From assembly GCA_037439945.1 (NCBI GenBank), contig JBBIVA010000020.1:1-34755 (forward strand): a DNA stretch of 34,755 nucleotides, given 5' to 3'. The notes below the pieces were generated by a model. The model had not been told where the DNA came from, ran no database searches, and was given only the letters and a program-made list of their open reading frames with translations. The position numbers and the translations under genes are program-made. Source of the stretch: CALEUX01 sp037439945 (GTDB lineage: Bacteria > Bacteroidota > Bacteroidia > Bacteroidales > Marinilabiliaceae). Below are positions 33,919 through 34,755 of the stretch, in pieces (within the stretch, counting starts at the first letter, position 1; every line of letters starts with the position of its first letter).

Positions 33919-34617
33919 TTAAATAAGGTTTGCTAAATAAAGTGCATAAAAATAGGCAAATATTATGGCAAAAATAATTGCCGGAAGCAAATCCATAACC
34001 TTTATTTTGGCAATATTTAAAATGTTAAGACCCAGACCGCAAAGCAAAACACCTCCTGTGGCAGAAAGCTCCCTAATTATTGATTGGTCAAATAAATTAC
34101 CTGCATAAATTGCTAATAAAGTAATTCCACCCTGAAATATAAATAATGGAATGGCCGAAAAAATAACTCCCGTACCTAATGCCGCTGCCAAAGCAATTGA
34201 GGCAAACCCATCTAAAATTGATTTTGTAATAAGTATCTCAGATCCATTTCCAAGCCCTTCATCAATAGAACCCAAAATAGTCATAGCACCCATACAAAAC
34301 AGTAGAAATGCTGTAACAAGCCCTTCGGAGAATTTTTCGTCTACTATGGAAATTTGCTTCCGAAACTTTGATGATAAATTTTGTATCCTGTGGTTAAGGT
34401 TAAGTAACCCACCAGCTATGCCACCTGATAAAATTGAAAGCACTACAACCAATAACCATTGACTTTTTAGGAACATAAAAATGCCAATACAAAAAGTAAC
34501 AAGGCCTATACCCTGAAATACTATATCTATGGTTTTTTGGGGGAGACGTTTTCGGAAAATAATTCCAATTGAGCCACCGGCAACAACTGCAACTACATTT
34601 ATCAGGGTTCCTATCAT
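33919..34617 (-). CDS. DUF554 family membrane protein
   Basis: A 232-residue inner-membrane protein with about six or seven helices, matching the DUF554 (YqgA/YdfK) family of unknown function. Typical features are the N-terminus MIGTLINVVAVVAGGSIGII, the GGIAGGLLNLNHRIQ stretch, FCMGAMTILGSIDEGLGN, and the glycine-rich SATGGVLLCGLGLNIL. I chose ATG 34617; an upstream TTG at 34641 extends the frame by eight residues but overlaps a -7 box. It is the first gene of the run leading through the APH-RapZ fusion to the antiporter. Confidence 0.9.
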   Translation of the reverse strand: MIGTLINVVAVVAGGSIGIIFRKRLPQKTIDIVFQGIGLVTFCIGIFMFLKSQWLLVVVLSILSGGIAGGLLNLNHRIQNLSSKFRKQISIVDEKFSEGLVTAFLLFCMGAMTILGSIDEGLGNGSEILITKSILDGFASIALAAALGTGVIFSAIPLFIFQGGITLLAIYAGNLFDQSIIRELSATGGVLLCGLGLNILNIAKIKVMDLLPAIIFAIIFAYFYALYLANLI

Positions 34618-34638
34618 TTTGTAAAATATAATTGATAA

Positions 34639-34646
34639 CAAAAATA
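34639..34646 (-). promoter_or_regulatory. Candidate -7 box for the DUF554-APH-RapZ unit
   Basis: The minus strand reads TATTTTTG, an exact TAnnTTTG, 21 bases before ATG 34617. No clear -33 box is visible. It may drive the whole run down to the MurU-like gene. Confidence 0.45.
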
Positions 34647-34732
34647 TATAACCTGATTAAATGTTAAAAGGAAAAATGTAATTAACGGTTAAAAATGATT
34701 TGATTTTAACCCAAATTTGTCTTTAGCCATTT

Positions 34733-34755
34733 TTTCTAATGACCGTCATTAGAAA
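34733..34755. promoter_or_regulatory. Perfect 11-base-arm palindrome at the window edge, operator-like
   Basis: TTTCTAATGAC (34733-34743) and GTCATTAGAAA (34745-34755) are exact reverse complements around a single C. The short centre and the TAATGAC/GTCATTA half-sites fit a dimeric repressor site of the TetR/AcrR kind better than a terminator hairpin. It lies about 115 bases upstream of the DUF554 start and may belong to that promoter or to a divergent gene beyond the window. The palindrome may be longer than what is visible. Confidence 0.55.

Noticed and set aside
1..34755. CRISPR arrays, tRNA/rRNA genes, integrases and phage genes
   Set aside because: I looked for regular spacer-repeat patterns, tRNA-like cloverleaf ends and recombinase motifs and saw none.

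Overview
The window reads as chromosomal DNA of an AT-rich member of the Bacteroidota, most likely a marine or anaerobic Bacteroidales/Marinilabiliales-type bacterium. The evidence is a TonB-dependent receptor with an N-terminal carboxypeptidase-like domain next to an HYC_CC_PP protein, a type IX secretion C-terminal domain, Bacteroidota-style promoters (TAnnTTTG -7 boxes, in two cases with a TTG/TTTG -33 box about 19 bases upstream), a general lack of Shine-Dalgarno sequences, and an anaerobe-type electron-transfer flavoprotein. I saw no tRNA, rRNA, CRISPR array, transposase or phage gene.

Layout. 1-3264 (minus strand): a metal-related outer-membrane module with HYC_CC_PP protein, TonB-dependent receptor, a 315-base gap holding a degenerate palindromic repeat, and a short ORF at the window edge that may be a decayed heavy-metal-associated (HMA) protein. 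3408-6764: a small acidic protein, an NfeD-type membrane serine protease, and divergent purB. 6867-9368: an MsbA-type ABC exporter followed by a secreted HEXXH protein. 9379-11129: a lone LutA-like protein, an orphan type IX sorting domain protein, and an exported MsrB. 11453-15185: etfB-etfA-acyl-CoA dehydrogenase, with a promoter in front and a hairpin terminator behind, then a 56-residue acidic lipoprotein with its own terminator. 15754-18133: a fumarylacetoacetate-hydrolase-fold enzyme, a DnaQ-type exonuclease, and a PAP2 phosphatase that appears to start at TTG. 18717-24275: two tandem sensor kinases with similar cores, one membrane-bound and one with seven PAS domains and a receiver. 24399-25277: a small membrane protein and a small HTH-like protein. 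25708-34617 (all minus strand): DUF554 protein, a kinase fused to a RapZ C-terminal domain, a 44-residue Cys-rich protein, a complete Mrp Na+/H+ antiporter (A to G), and a MurU-like nucleotidyltransferase.

The most interesting region is this last one. The APH-RapZ fusion and the MurU-like enzyme look like the sugar kinase and nucleotidyltransferase pair of peptidoglycan recycling, yet a seven-subunit cation antiporter sits between them in the same direction, with the last antiporter stop codon overlapping the MurU start (TGATG). The short Cys-rich protein between the fusion and mrpA is easy to miss. The window ends in a perfect 11-base-arm palindrome that looks like a repressor operator.

Limits: all calls come from reading translations and motifs by eye. 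Family names rest on remembered signatures and no database search was run. Regulatory sites are pattern matches only.
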